Of a stretch of 64,000 nt of DNA, positions 28,400-37,787 are shown one piece after another. This DNA is from Miniimonas arenae. Lineage in GTDB: Bacteria; Actinomycetota; Actinomycetes; Actinomycetales; Beutenbergiaceae. Each line of letters begins with the position of its first letter. Positions within the stretch are counted from its first letter, which is position 1. The stretch is taken from NCBI RefSeq assembly GCF_006351005.1, contig NZ_VENP01000006.1, forward strand, positions 1 to 64,000. The letters are read 5' to 3'. The translations under genes and the position numbers were made by a program. The notes beneath the pieces were generated by a model. It was not told the origin of the DNA. It worked only from the letters and a program-made list of their open reading frames with translations, and searched no databases.

Positions 28400-28405
28400 G
28401 CGACC

Positions 28406-29329
28406 ATGAGCATCGCGTTGCCGCTCCTCGTCCTCGCTCTCGTCGTCGTTGCCGCCGTGCTCGTGGCGCGGCTCGTCCTGCAGGGGTCGCCGGGGCCCGA
28501 CGCTCTGCCGCTCCCCGAGCGAGTGGCGCGCCACGCCCGCCGGACGCGCTGGGTCCCGCCGACCGCGGGGCTGCTCGCGGCCGTCGTCCTGCTCGCGGCG
28601 CAGCCGGCGCTGTCCTCCCGGGTCGCACGCGCCGTCGGGCCTGACGGCCCGACCGGGCTCGTCCTCGCCCTCGTGCCGCTCGCCGTCGGCCTCGTCTGGG
28701 TCGGCGCCACCGCCGTCGCCGAGCGCACGTGGCCCGCGCCCGACGGCGAGCTGCGGCACGCGGCCCTCGCGCCCCGGTCGGTGGCCACGACCAGCCCTCG
28801 GCTGCTGCGCGTGCTCACGGCCACGTGGGGCGGACTCCTCGTCGCGGTCCTCGTGACCTGCGCGATCGTGGGCGACGGCAACAGCCTGGCGGTCACGTCC
28901 GGCCCGGTGACCACGTCGGCGGGGCCCTTCCCCGGCTGGGCGTACGGCGCGCCCATGCTCGCGGCGGCACTCGCGCTCGCCGGCCTCACAGTCCTCACCC
29001 TGCGTCTCGTGCGCCGACGCCCCGCGGTGCCGAGCATCACCCCCGAGCAGGACGCGGACCTGCGCCGACGCACCACGGGCGGCGCGCTCCGGGTGGCGCA
29101 GGCCGCGTTCGGTCTCACGCTCGGCGGTACGACGCTGGTCGCCGGAGTCGCCGTGCACGGCGTGACCTCGGGCCTCACCCTCAACGGCGAGCCGGCACCC
29201 GCGTGGGGCGCGCTCGCGCCGTGGCTCGTCGGCGCGGCCTGGCTCGTCCTGCTCCTGGCGATCGCGGCCACCGTCCCGTGGCCGGCACGCGCCGCGCGCG
29301 CCGCGTACCCGGCGGGCGTGCCGGCGTGA
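28406..29329 (+). CDS. Integral membrane protein of unknown function
   Basis: A 307-residue protein with about seven hydrophobic segments: MSIALPLLVLALVVVAAVLVA, TAGLLAAVVLLAA, GLVLALVPLAVGLVWVGA, LLVAVLVTCAIV, MLAAALALAGLTVLTL, TLVAGVAVHG, WLVGAAWLVLLLAIAATV. No family is recognised. Its stop overlaps the GTG of a small GntR regulator (GTGA). Membrane protein plus YtrA-type GntR is a common actinobacterial pairing, with the regulator repressing the operon. Confidence 0.75.
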   Translation: MSIALPLLVLALVVVAAVLVARLVLQGSPGPDALPLPERVARHARRTRWVPPTAGLLAAVVLLAAQPALSSRVARAVGPDGPTGLVLALVPLAVGLVWVGATAVAERTWPAPDGELRHAALAPRSVATTSPRLLRVLTATWGGLLVAVLVTCAIVGDGNSLAVTSGPVTTSAGPFPGWAYGAPMLAAALALAGLTVLTLRLVRRRPAVPSITPEQDADLRRRTTGGALRVAQAAFGLTLGGTTLVAGVAVHGVTSGLTLNGEPAPAWGALAPWLVGAAWLVLLLAIAATVPWPARAARAAYPAGVPA

Positions 29330-29775
29330 GCGCCGCACTGCACGTCGACCTGCGCAGCGCGGTGCCGCCCTACGAGCAGATCCGCGCCCAGGTCGCGGGC
29401 CACGTCGCAGCCGGCGCGCTGAGCCCCGGTGACCGGCTGCCCACGGTGCGCGATCTCGCGGCGGACCTCGGCGTCGCCCCCGGGACCGTCCAGCGCGCCT
29501 ACCGCGAGCTCGAGGCAACCGGCGTGGTGATCTCGCGACGACGACACGGCACCTCCGTGGCGCCCGGCGCACCGCGACCGGCAAGCGCCGCGGATGGCGC
29601 ACGGCGGACGGAGGACGCAGCCGACGCACCCGACGACGTGCGGTCCGCCGCGCACTCCCTCGCCCGCGCCGCGCTCGCCGCCGGACTCGCCGACGGTGAC
29701 GTGCTCGACCTCGTGCGCGGGACCCTCGCCGCAGCGCGGGACCGCTCGAGGGCTCGCTCGCTCAGCCCAGGCTGA
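29326..29775 (+). CDS. GntR-family (YtrA-like) transcriptional regulator
   Basis: A 149-residue protein: PPYEQIRAQVAGHVAAGALSPGDRLPTVRDLAADLGVAPGTVQRAYRELEATGVV is a full GntR winged helix. The short C-terminal helical part (residues ~90-149), with no large effector domain, marks the YtrA-like type. Start GTG at 29326. Its last 14 bp overlap the convergent helicase gene. Confidence 0.9.
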   Translation: MSAALHVDLRSAVPPYEQIRAQVAGHVAAGALSPGDRLPTVRDLAADLGVAPGTVQRAYRELEATGVVISRRRHGTSVAPGAPRPASAADGARRTEDAADAPDDVRSAAHSLARAALAAGLADGDVLDLVRGTLAAARDRSRARSLSPG

Positions 29776-32700
29776 CGTCCCGCTCCACCGCGCCGGCGGG
29801 GTTGAGGAACAGCAGGACCGCCCGCACGACGTCGACGCCCGCAGCGCGCAGCGCGTCGGCGTACGCCCGCAGCTGCGGTGCGTAGTACGCGGTCCGCAGC
29901 CCGAGCGCACCGACCGGCACGGCGTCGGTCTTGTAGTCGACCACCGTGACCCGCCCGTCGGTGTCCCGGACGAGCAGGTCGATGAACCCCTCGAGCACGC
30001 GGTCGTCGTCGAGCGGTGCCCCGACGAAGGTCTCGGGCCAGTGCTCGCGCTCGGCCGCCCACCGCACGAGCGGGCTGGCCAGGGCCGACCGCACGAGCGC
30101 CGCCACGACGTCGGCGTGCTCTACCACGCCCTCGGCCACGCACTGCGCGGCGACCGCGCCGTCGACCCCCTCGCTCGTGGCGAGGTCGAGCGACTGCAGC
30201 ACGCCGTGCACGGCCCGCCCGACCGCGGTGCCGTCGCGACCCTTCGACCACGGCGGGAGCTCGACGTCGCGCGCCCCCTTCGCCCATCCGCCCTCGGTCG
30301 CCGGACCGTCCGCCGGGTCGAACTCCGACGGCGGCCCGTCCGCCCGAGAGCCGCCCACCGGCGGCGCACCGTCCGCGGGGTCGAGGTCTGACGGCGCACC
30401 GTCCGCCGCCTCGGCGAGGTCACCCCCACCCACGAACGCCTCGGCCAGGTCGATCACGTCCCAGCGCGCGCCGGAGCCGCCGAGCGCGACCGCGGGGTCC
30501 GTCCCCTCCAGGCCGGACGGGCTGATCACCGGCACGCGGCGCGAGCGCGCCTGCGCGGCCTCGACCCGCGCGCTCCACTCGGCCCAGGGCGGGGGCGCGA
30601 CCGGGTCCCGCGGCAGGTCGACCGTCACCGGATGCGTGCCCGCCTCGAACACCGTGGCCCCGCGCACGCCCTCCCCCTCGACGGCCAGCAGCTCGGCGTT
30701 GGTGCGCTGCCCGCCCGTGCCCGCCTTGCGGTGCAGCGAGACGACGAGGTGGTCGCGCGCGCGGGTGGCCGCCACGTAGAGCAGGCGGCGCCGTTCGAGC
30801 GAGTCCATCTGCTCGTCGACGGGCTGTGCGGCCTCGAACTCCTCGGTCTGCACGTCCGCCTTGAGCCGCACCTCGTACCCGATGTCGGTCCAGAGCACTC
30901 GCACGCCGCGCGGGCTGATCGGCTGCGACGTGAGGCCCGAGAGCACGACGACCGGGAACTCCAGGCCCTTCGCGGCGTGCACCGTCATGATCCGCACCGC
31001 GTCGACGTCGGTCTCGGGCAGGATCGCCTCGGCCACCCGCGAGGACTCGTCGGCCTGCCGCGCCGCCCACTCCAGGTACGCGCTCAGGCCGCCGTGGGCG
31101 ACCTCCGACCACGCACGCGCCTGGTCCACGACGTACCGCAGACGACGCCACTGCTCGCGGGCCCGACGCTGCGACGTCGCCGGGACCTCGAGCATCCGCC
31201 GGTCCGCCACGAGCCGCGCGAGCACCTCGCTCGGTGTCGACCAGCGCACGTCGCGCCGCACGTCCCGCAGGTGCGTGAGGGCACGCGCCACCGGGTGCCC
31301 GGCCCGGGCGGTGTCCTCGTGGACGGGCGCGAGCAGCGAGAAGGACCCCCCGTCTCGTCGCCAGGTCCACAGGTCGTCGTCACCGCAGCCGTAGAGCTGG
31401 CTGCGCAGCGCCGTCACCACCGCGAACGTGTCGGCGGGATCGGCGACGGCGCGCGCCGCCGCCATCAGCGCCCGCACCTCCGGCGCGGAGTAGACGAGCG
31501 AGCTCGACTCCGCCCGGAACGGGATGCCCGCGGCCTCGAGTGCGTCCTCGAGGTAGGGCAGCGACGTACGGGCCGGCACGAGGACGGCGACGTCGTGCCA
31601 GCTCATCGCCCGCTCGACAGGCGCTCCGTTCTCGTCCCTGTTCTTGTCGTCGACGACCGTCCATCCCTCGGCCTTGGCTCGCGCCAGGACGGCGGCCACG
31701 TCCGCCGCCTCCCGCTCGCGCAGCACCGACGCCCCGGCGCGCGGCAGGTCCTCGTGCGCGCGGGCGCCGAGCGCGGCCACGGGGGGCCCGACGCCCACGG
31801 CCTCGCGGTGCGGGGCCAGAGCCTGGTAGGCGGGCTGCGCCGCATCCTGCGCCGCGATGAGGCGCCCGAAGACGGCGTTGACCCAGTCCAGGATTGGGCG
31901 CGTCGTGCGGAAGTTGGTCGCGAGCCCGGTGCGGGCCTCGGGTCCGAACCAGTCCGCGACGTCGAGGAAGACGCGGATGTCGGCTCGTCGGAACCGGTAG
32001 ATCGACTGCTTCGGGTCGCCCACCACGAACAGCGAGCCCGGCGGCGTCGCGATGTCGTGCCAGTCGGCTGCACCGCCGTCCGCGCCCGCCGCGATGCGCA
32101 CGGCGAGCTCGACCTGGATCGGGTCGGTGTCCTGGAACTCGTCGAGCAGCAGGGCGCCGAAGTCCCGCTGCAGCGCGGCCCGCACGCTCGCATCGCGGCG
32201 CAGCAGCTCGCGCGCGAGCACGAGCAGGTCGTGGAACTCGAGCCGTCCGTCCGTGGCCCGCGCGCGGGCGTCGGCCACCACGCGCCGCGCAATCCACGCC
32301 GCCAGCGGGCGCAGGGTCGCGTCCGTCACGGCGTCCGCCGCTGCCTTGGCGTCGGCGATGAGGCTCGAGCAGTCCTCACGCAGGCCTGCGAGATCGGGCC
32401 AGCTCTTGGCCCTGCCGTAGCTCGTCTTCAGCGCCACCGCTGCGCCGAGAGCGGCGTACCGCTCACGGGCGTCCGCGGCCACGCCGAGGCCTCGGCCCCA
32501 CTCCCCGATCGCGGCGAGCCGTTCGAGGAAGCGGTCGGAGGGGTCGGTGCACTCGATCGCGCGACCCGCCAGCTCGCGCGCTCGCGCGGCGAGGAGGTCG
32601 ACCTCGGGCAGCGCGACAGCCACATCCTCGGGTGGGGGGACGCGCTCGTCCGCGAGGTCCCAGTCGTTGCCGAACGCGCGCGCGAGCGCCCGCAGGTGCT

Positions 32701-33265
32701 CGAGCGTGACGCCCGCGGACATCGCCATGAGCAGGTGCGGCGACATCGCGGGGTCGTCGAGCAACTCCCGGCGGGTGTCGCTCCAGCGCTGCTCGAACGC
32801 CAGGCCGGAGCTCACCTCGTCCGCGACCTCGAGCTCGGGCGGTAGGCCCGCGGCGATCGCGTGGCGGGTGAGGATGCGCTGCGCGAACGCGTGTAGCGTG
32901 CCGATCGCCGCCGCGTCGAGGTCCTCCAGGCCCGCGGTCGCGCGCCGCTCGCGCAGGCTGGGTGCACCGCCATCGATGTCGACCGCGCCGCCGTCGGCCC
33001 CGCCTCGTCGCACCGCTCGCTCCGCCCGCTCGACGGCCTCGAACGCGGACCGGAGCCGCGCTCGCAGCTCGGCGCCCGCCTTCTCCGTGAACGTGACGGC
33101 CGCGATGCTCGCGAGCGGCACGCCGTCGTCCAGCACGAGGGTGCGGATCCGCTCCACGAGCGCACGCGTCTTGCCCGAGCCCGCGCCGGCCTCGACGAAC
33201 AGCGAGGTCGCCGTGTCGGTGCGGATCCGCCTCCGCGCGGCGGCGTCGGTGAGCGGCGCGCTCAC
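29762..33265 (-). CDS. UvrD/AddA-like ATP-dependent helicase-nuclease
   Basis: The 1167-residue product has all SF1A motifs: Walker A VEAGAGSGKT, Ia TFTEKAGAELRAR, II LLDEFQDTDPIQ, III GDPKQSIYRFRRADI, IV TNFRTTRPI, V MTVHAAKGLEFPVVVL and VI VAATRARDHLVVS. The C-terminus is a RecB-type PD-(D/E)XK nuclease (EGFIDLLV...VTVVDYKTD). A low-complexity Asp/Gly/Pro repeat (~residues 950-1000) links helicase and nuclease. GTG at 33265 overlaps the partner stop. With the 33262-36420 protein it resembles AddAB, a double-strand break end-resection machine. Actinobacterial AdnAB is a different pair, with two UvrD-like subunits. Confidence 0.9.
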   Translation of the reverse strand: MSAPLTDAAARRRIRTDTATSLFVEAGAGSGKTRALVERIRTLVLDDGVPLASIAAVTFTEKAGAELRARLRSAFEAVERAERAVRRGGADGGAVDIDGGAPSLRERRATAGLEDLDAAAIGTLHAFAQRILTRHAIAAGLPPELEVADEVSSGLAFEQRWSDTRRELLDDPAMSPHLLMAMSAGVTLEHLRALARAFGNDWDLADERVPPPEDVAVALPEVDLLAARARELAGRAIECTDPSDRFLERLAAIGEWGRGLGVAADARERYAALGAAVALKTSYGRAKSWPDLAGLREDCSSLIADAKAAADAVTDATLRPLAAWIARRVVADARARATDGRLEFHDLLVLARELLRRDASVRAALQRDFGALLLDEFQDTDPIQVELAVRIAAGADGGAADWHDIATPPGSLFVVGDPKQSIYRFRRADIRVFLDVADWFGPEARTGLATNFRTTRPILDWVNAVFGRLIAAQDAAQPAYQALAPHREAVGVGPPVAALGARAHEDLPRAGASVLREREAADVAAVLARAKAEGWTVVDDKNRDENGAPVERAMSWHDVAVLVPARTSLPYLEDALEAAGIPFRAESSSLVYSAPEVRALMAAARAVADPADTFAVVTALRSQLYGCGDDDLWTWRRDGGSFSLLAPVHEDTARAGHPVARALTHLRDVRRDVRWSTPSEVLARLVADRRMLEVPATSQRRAREQWRRLRYVVDQARAWSEVAHGGLSAYLEWAARQADESSRVAEAILPETDVDAVRIMTVHAAKGLEFPVVVLSGLTSQPISPRGVRVLWTDIGYEVRLKADVQTEEFEAAQPVDEQMDSLERRRLLYVAATRARDHLVVSLHRKAGTGGQRTNAELLAVEGEGVRGATVFEAGTHPVTVDLPRDPVAPPPWAEWSARVEAAQARSRRVPVISPSGLEGTDPAVALGGSGARWDVIDLAEAFVGGGDLAEAADGAPSDLDPADGAPPVGGSRADGPPSEFDPADGPATEGGWAKGARDVELPPWSKGRDGTAVGRAVHGVLQSLDLATSEGVDGAVAAQCVAEGVVEHADVVAALVRSALASPLVRWAAEREHWPETFVGAPLDDDRVLEGFIDLLVRDTDGRVTVVDYKTDAVPVGALGLRTAYYAPQLRAYADALRAAGVDVVRAVLLFLNPAGAVERDVSLG

Positions 33266-36200
33266 GGCTCCCCCTCGCCGTCGTTCGCAGCGTCGGCAGG
33301 GCCGCCGGCCGCGACTGCCTCAGCTGCGGCCGCGGCGTCCGGGTCGGTGAGCGTGAGGAACGCGCGCAGCGCGGGATCATGACGCTGGCGCTCCCACCGC
33401 TCGCGGGCCTCGCCGTGCCCGAGGCCGTCCGGGTTGCAGTACCAGCACTGCACCCAGGAGAAGTCCGGCTTCTCCGGGGGCACGGGCGGCAGGATGCCGG
33501 CCGCGACGGAGTCCACGAGCGTGCCCACGGCCCGGCGATAGGCCCGCTCGGTCGCCTCGTCGAGCGCGACCGTCACCCGCTTGCCCCGCCCCACCGCGCG
33601 CTTGTTGCTCTCGTCGCGCCGGACGAACCAGTACGCGGCCTCGACGGCGTCACCCGGCCGCCCGTGCCGCGCGAGCGCCGCACGGGCGTAGGCGGGCAGC
33701 TGCATCTTCTGGCCGTGCCCGACCGGATCGGTCTCGAGGTCGCCGTAGGTGCGCGCGCTCCCGGTCTTGAGGTCGGTCACGATGAGCGTGCCGTCGCCCC
33801 GACGGTCCACCCGGTCCGCACTGCCGCGCAGCCGAACCGACCCGCGCTCGACGTCGAGCACCACCGCCGGCTCTCCCGCCAGGCCGAACGTCAGCTCCGA
33901 GGCGACCACGCTCGCGCGGCGCGCGGCCCGCCAGGCGTCGTCGTCGTCGAGCATCCGCGGCAGGTCGCGCCGCAGCGTGTCGCGTTCGAGCGCCCAGAGC
34001 CGCGGGTGACCCATGAGGCCGCGCGCCGACACGCGGTCGGCCTCCTCGTCGAAGATCGCCAGCAGTCGCGCGCGATCGGCCGCCGACCAGGGTGCGCCGT
34101 CGCGCGGGAGCTCGCTCGCCTCGCGCGCGAGGCGGTCGAAGCAGCGGTGCACGAGGGTGCCGATCTCGTTCGCCGGCGGCTCGACGACCTCCTCTGGAGC
34201 CTCGAGGTGTCGCACGCCGAGCACGCGCTCCACGAAGAACGCGTGCGGGCACTGCGCGACCTGCTCGAGCGTCGTCGGCGCGACGACCCGGACGCCGTCG
34301 GCATAGTCGGGCAGACCGTCGGCAACGTGCCGCAGGTCGCCGTCGTACCGCGTGAGAGCGTCCCCCGCGCGGGCCGCGAGCATCCCGCGGGCAGCGGCCA
34401 CGGTGTCGTCCTCCCACGCCTGCGCCGCGGCGGCCCGGACCCGCCACTCCTGCGCGTCGGAGAGATCGGGCGTCGCCAGCAGCGCCGCCGCGAACGACGA
34501 GCTGGACGTGCGCACGCTCTCCGGCACCCGCTCCCAGTCCGAGGCCGCGAGCTCGTGGTCACCGGCGAGCTCGCGCAGCGACGGCAGGAGGAACCGTGAG
34601 GGGTGCCGCTGCGTGCTGCGCCGCAGGTCGCCCCGGGGAAACGAGGCGAGCGCCGGCGCCGCTGCGAGCGCCGCGAGGACCGCGCGGTGCAGCGCGTCGA
34701 CACGGGTACGCAGGGGCGCCAGCCCGCCGGCGAGCCGCGCCGCCGAGCCCAGCAGCGCATCCTCACGGACGCGTCCCGGGCACAGGTCCTCGGCGAGCCC
34801 GACGACGAACACCGCGTCGACGTCGAGCAGCGCGGCCTCCCCGAGCGCGCTCACGTGGACTCCCTCGCCGAAGCGCCCCACGCGGGGCACCGCGGCGTCG
34901 AGCTGCAGCGTGAGCGCCCCGACCGCCGTCGCGAGGTCGGCGCGTGCCTCCACCGCACCGAGCCCGCCGAGCGCGTCGATCGAGCCGAGGAGAGCCACCA
35001 CGCCGTACTGCTCCTCGGGCGGCAGGGCGCGCAGCGCCGCCGGATCACCGACGGTGTGCTCGAAGAGCTCGCGCAGCCAGTCCGCGAGCTCGGGCCACGT
35101 GTCCAGGTCCGCCCCGCGCTCGAGCATCCCGCGCAGGTTGCCGATCGCGTTCCCGAGCGCCACCGCGTCGTCCGCGTCCTTGGTGCGGTGCGCCGCGAGC
35201 TGGGGCTGCGGGTCGTCGCCCAGGAGCAGTGCGGCCGCCTCGGCCCGGCGCTCGGCCGCGAACACGGCCGGCCGGGTCGTCCAGTCGTCGCCGCCCACCA
35301 CGCCGGCCTCGCGCGCGAGCCGGTCCCAGCGGGCGAGCGGCACCACGGCGCCGTCGATCCGGATTGGCGCCTCGCCCAGCACCCGGATCACCTCGGTCCG
35401 TGCGAACCGCGACTCCGCCAGCGCGAGCAGCCCGAGGAACGCGCGCGGCACGGCGCGCTCGAGCACCGAGCGCACGCCGCGACCGTTGATGCGCACGCCC
35501 GCAGCGGCGAACCGCTCGTGCAGGAGCCGGGCGTACGGCACCGCGGCCGGGTAGAGCACGGCGATCCGCTCCGCCGGGACGTCGCGCAGCCGGCGCACCA
35601 CGTGGCGGACCACGGCCCGCACCTCGTCGTCGGCGTCGGACGCATCGAGCAGCGCACCCGCGACGGCGCGCGGGTGGCCCGCCGGGACGGGGGGCACCGC
35701 GAGGCCCGCGGCGCTCAGCGAGTCGACCACGTCGCCGTCCGCGCGCCGGACGTTGGCGACGCAGGCCACCACCTCGAGCGAGCCTGCGTGGTGCAGCGCG
35801 GCCACGAGGTCGACCTCGGCCGGCTCGAGCCGGCTCGCCGCGACGAGCAGGACGTGCCCGCGCGCCGGTCGCGCCTCGAGCAGCGCCGCGGCGGCGCGCA
35901 GGAGGTCGACGCTGTCGTAGTGCCGCGCCGCCGCGCCGTCGCGCACCACCCGGTGCAACCGGACGAGCGACTCGGCGACGGGGTCCGCGGCTGCCACCGC
36001 GTCGAGCTCCTCGTCCGTCCGGTGACGCAGCTCGCGATGCGCGCGCACGAGTGCACGCACGGTGCCGGGGTGCTCCGCCACCTCCGCGAACGGGCCGTCG
36101 TCCCCGGCGAGCGCGACGCGCCAGTGGGCCGCGAGGACGGCGGTGGTCGCGGGCTGGCGGGGCGCGAGCAGCGGTGCGGCCAGCTGCTCGGCGAACCGCG

Positions 36201-36420
36201 CGAGCGTCGTGACCACCACGCCGGCCACGGCCTCGCGAGCGAGGAACCGGCGCACCGTGAGCGCGGTGACGTTGTCAGGGACGAGGATCGTGACGAGGGC
36301 CAGCGGATCGCCGCCCTTGGCGGCGTTCACGCGCTCGCGCACGGCGTCCAGCGCGGGCCGGCCGTAGGGCTCCAGGTGCACCGTCGTCACGGATGCGACC
36401 CTATCCAGGCGATCCGACAT
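33262..36420 (-). CDS. AddB-like PD-(D/E)XK nuclease, inactive-helicase partner
   Basis: A 1052-residue protein. The N-terminus (VTTVHLEPYGRPALDAV...LVTILVPDN) has the AddB-type fold start but no Walker A, as in RexB-like forms. The C-terminal nuclease has GSADRVDRRGDGTLIVTDLKTGSARTYGD. Three of the four cysteines expected for the AddB iron-sulfur staple are visible (QCPHAFF and QCWYC); the last, six residues after CxxC, is Gly. It probably holds one nuclease active site while the neighbour drives translocation. ATG at 36420 is taken; a GTG ten codons downstream (VTTVHLEPYG) is also possible. Confidence 0.85.
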   Translation of the reverse strand: MSDRLDRVASVTTVHLEPYGRPALDAVRERVNAAKGGDPLALVTILVPDNVTALTVRRFLAREAVAGVVVTTLARFAEQLAAPLLAPRQPATTAVLAAHWRVALAGDDGPFAEVAEHPGTVRALVRAHRELRHRTDEELDAVAAADPVAESLVRLHRVVRDGAAARHYDSVDLLRAAAALLEARPARGHVLLVAASRLEPAEVDLVAALHHAGSLEVVACVANVRRADGDVVDSLSAAGLAVPPVPAGHPRAVAGALLDASDADDEVRAVVRHVVRRLRDVPAERIAVLYPAAVPYARLLHERFAAAGVRINGRGVRSVLERAVPRAFLGLLALAESRFARTEVIRVLGEAPIRIDGAVVPLARWDRLAREAGVVGGDDWTTRPAVFAAERRAEAAALLLGDDPQPQLAAHRTKDADDAVALGNAIGNLRGMLERGADLDTWPELADWLRELFEHTVGDPAALRALPPEEQYGVVALLGSIDALGGLGAVEARADLATAVGALTLQLDAAVPRVGRFGEGVHVSALGEAALLDVDAVFVVGLAEDLCPGRVREDALLGSAARLAGGLAPLRTRVDALHRAVLAALAAAPALASFPRGDLRRSTQRHPSRFLLPSLRELAGDHELAASDWERVPESVRTSSSSFAAALLATPDLSDAQEWRVRAAAAQAWEDDTVAAARGMLAARAGDALTRYDGDLRHVADGLPDYADGVRVVAPTTLEQVAQCPHAFFVERVLGVRHLEAPEEVVEPPANEIGTLVHRCFDRLAREASELPRDGAPWSAADRARLLAIFDEEADRVSARGLMGHPRLWALERDTLRRDLPRMLDDDDAWRAARRASVVASELTFGLAGEPAVVLDVERGSVRLRGSADRVDRRGDGTLIVTDLKTGSARTYGDLETDPVGHGQKMQLPAYARAALARHGRPGDAVEAAYWFVRRDESNKRAVGRGKRVTVALDEATERAYRRAVGTLVDSVAAGILPPVPPEKPDFSWVQCWYCNPDGLGHGEARERWERQRHDPALRAFLTLTDPDAAAAAEAVAAGGPADAANDGEGEP

Positions 36421-36472
36421 CGGAGCCGGATCCGCCTGCGCGCTCCCCCGCGCCGGAGCTCGCCAGACACGG

Positions 36473-36504
36473 CGAAGCCCCCGCTCGAAGGAGCGGGGGC
36501 TTCG
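36473..36504 (-). terminator. Intrinsic terminator after tRNA-Glu
   Basis: A perfect 14-bp stem (cgaagcccccgctc / gagcgggggcttcg) around a 4-nt loop starts just after the tRNA CCA. No strong U tract follows. It probably ends the tRNA transcript and shields the addB-like gene. Confidence 0.8.
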
Positions 36505-36505
36505 A

Positions 36506-36581
36506 TGGTGACCCCAGCGGGATTCGAACCCGCGTTACCGCCGTGAGAGGGCGGCGTACTAGGCCGCTATACGATGGGGCC
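36506..36581 (-). tRNA. tRNA-Glu (anticodon CTC)
   Basis: The minus strand folds into a standard cloverleaf: acceptor GGCCCCA/TGGGGTC (one G-U), anticodon loop CT-CTC-AC on a CCGCC/GGCGG stem, and T-arm GCGGGTTCGAATCCCGC. The body is 36581-36509, and CCA is encoded at 36508-36506. It lies downstream of tRNA-Gln and the gltX region. Confidence 0.97.
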
Positions 36582-36663
36582 GTCACACATGTCCGGCGAA
36601 CCGGGCCTCGAAGACCTTACCCGATGCTCGCCGTGAAGCGAAATCGAGCGGGTCTGCGCTGCG

Positions 36664-36735
36664 CTGGGGTACCAGGACTCGAACCTAGACTAACTGAACC
36701 AGAATCAGTCGTGCTGCCAATTACACCATACCCCA
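36664..36735 (-). tRNA. tRNA-Gln (anticodon CTG)
   Basis: The minus strand gives a 72-nt cloverleaf: acceptor TGGGGTA/TACCCCA, discriminator G, anticodon stem ACTGA/TCAGT with loop TT-CTG-GT, and T-loop GGTTCGAGTCC. CCA is not encoded (CGC follows), unlike the neighbouring tRNA-Glu. The 82-bp spacer between the two tRNAs holds nothing else recognisable. Confidence 0.96.
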
Positions 36736-36802
36736 AGGGGGTATCCGGGCCCGGTTCGGTGCGCCTTTCGGGCGCCCGCCTCGGCCGTTCAACCGACGGG
36801 TG

Positions 36803-36832
36803 ACTCTACCCGCTCATCGTGGGATCGACCAA
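36803..36832 (-). promoter_or_regulatory. Candidate promoter of the tRNA-Gln/tRNA-Glu unit
   Basis: Minus-strand TTGGTC (36832-36827) and TAGAGT (36808-36803), with an 18-bp spacer, lie about 70 bp upstream of tRNA-Gln. The rest of 36736-36923 shows only a short GCGCC/GGGCGC hairpin. Confidence 0.45.
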
Positions 36833-36923
36833 ACCGGGGGCTTCCGTGGCCCGCCGGCCGTCGGTGGGTCTGCCGCCGCAGGGCTGACAGCAGACCGACC
36901 TGCGGGCTCTGCCGTGGAACGCG

Positions 36924-37787
36924 TCACAGCCCCAGCAGCCCCTGCACCTCGCCCAGCGAGTGCACGACGGCGATCCCCGCCTCGCGCGCGACGTCCGGGT
37001 CCTCGAGGTGGACGCCTCCGCGGCGGGCGCCCGGCCGGTCCAGCCACACGGCCCGCAGGCCCGCGCGCTGCGCGGCCAGGGCGTCGGTGTCCAGCTCGTC
37101 GCCCACGTAGAGCGTCTCGCCCGGCTCGGTGCCCAGCAGCCTGCACGCCTCGAGGAACACGCGGGGGTCGGGCTTGCCGACGCCCAGCTCGTCCAGCGTC
37201 ACGAGCAGTGGCACGTCGTCGGCGAACCCCGTGGCCGCGAGCTTGCGCGTCTGCATCGCGCGCGAGGCGTTGGTGAGCGCCCCGACGGCGAGGCCGGTCG
37301 ACCGCAGCGCCGCGACCGCGTCCAGGGCGTCCTCGTGCGCGCGCCAGCCGGACTCGAAGCCCGCGAGGTAGACCGCCTCCCACTCCCCGAAGGTCTCCTC
37401 CGGGATCGCCGGCCCCGCGAGGGCCTCGTGCACCTCCTGCGCGCGCAGCAGCCGCTGCGCGGACTGGCTGAGCTCGCCGCGGGTGTAGCGCCGGAACGCG
37501 CCCTGCGCGTCGGCCCGCCACACGTCCAGCGCCCGGGCGCGGCCACCCGCGTCCAGGTGCGGCAGATAGGCAGCCGCCACGGCGTCGATCCCGGCCGCGA
37601 ACGCCGCGCGGGTGTCCACGAGCGTGTCGTCGACGTCGAGCAGCACGCCCCGTACGCCGTCGTACCCTGCCGTGGCTCGCCCGGGCAGGGCTCGCCCGGG
37701 CAGGGCTGGTCCGGGAGCGGGCGACGCACCGTCGACTCCCGCGTCGGTCACAGCGCCCGACAGCCGGTCGGGCGCGCCGCCCCTCAC
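36924..37787 (-). CDS. HAD-family hydrolase (phosphatase-like)
   Basis: A 287-residue haloacid-dehalogenase-fold protein: motif [13 protein letters not shown], motif II LTNAS, motif III Lys in [13 protein letters not shown], and motif [15 protein letters not shown], with a helical cap between. The GTG at 37787 overlaps the gltX stop, so it is coupled to glutamyl-tRNA synthetase. The first ~40 residues are low-complexity (PGRALPGRA), so translation might start later. The substrate cannot be predicted. Confidence 0.9.
   Translation of the reverse strand: MRGGAPDRLSGAVTDAGVDGASPAPGPALPGRALPGRATAGYDGVRGVLLDVDDTLVDTRAAFAAGIDAVAAAYLPHLDAGGRARALDVWRADAQGAFRRYTRGELSQSAQRLLRAQEVHEALAGPAIPEETFGEWEAVYLAGFESGWRAHEDALDAVAALRSTGLAVGALTNASRAMQTRKLAATGFADDVPLLVTLDELGVGKPDPRVFLEACRLLGTEPGETLYVGDELDTDALAAQRAGLRAVWLDRPGARRGGVHLEDPDVAREAGIAVVHSLGEVQGLLGL

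Noticed and set aside
29762-36420. AdnAB assignment for the helicase-nuclease pair
   Set aside because: AdnA and AdnB both have UvrD-like motor domains; the second protein here has no Walker A and has the AddB/RexB layout.
36393-36803. Plus-strand open frame of 136 codons
   Set aside because: It runs across two clear tRNA genes and a terminator on the other strand.
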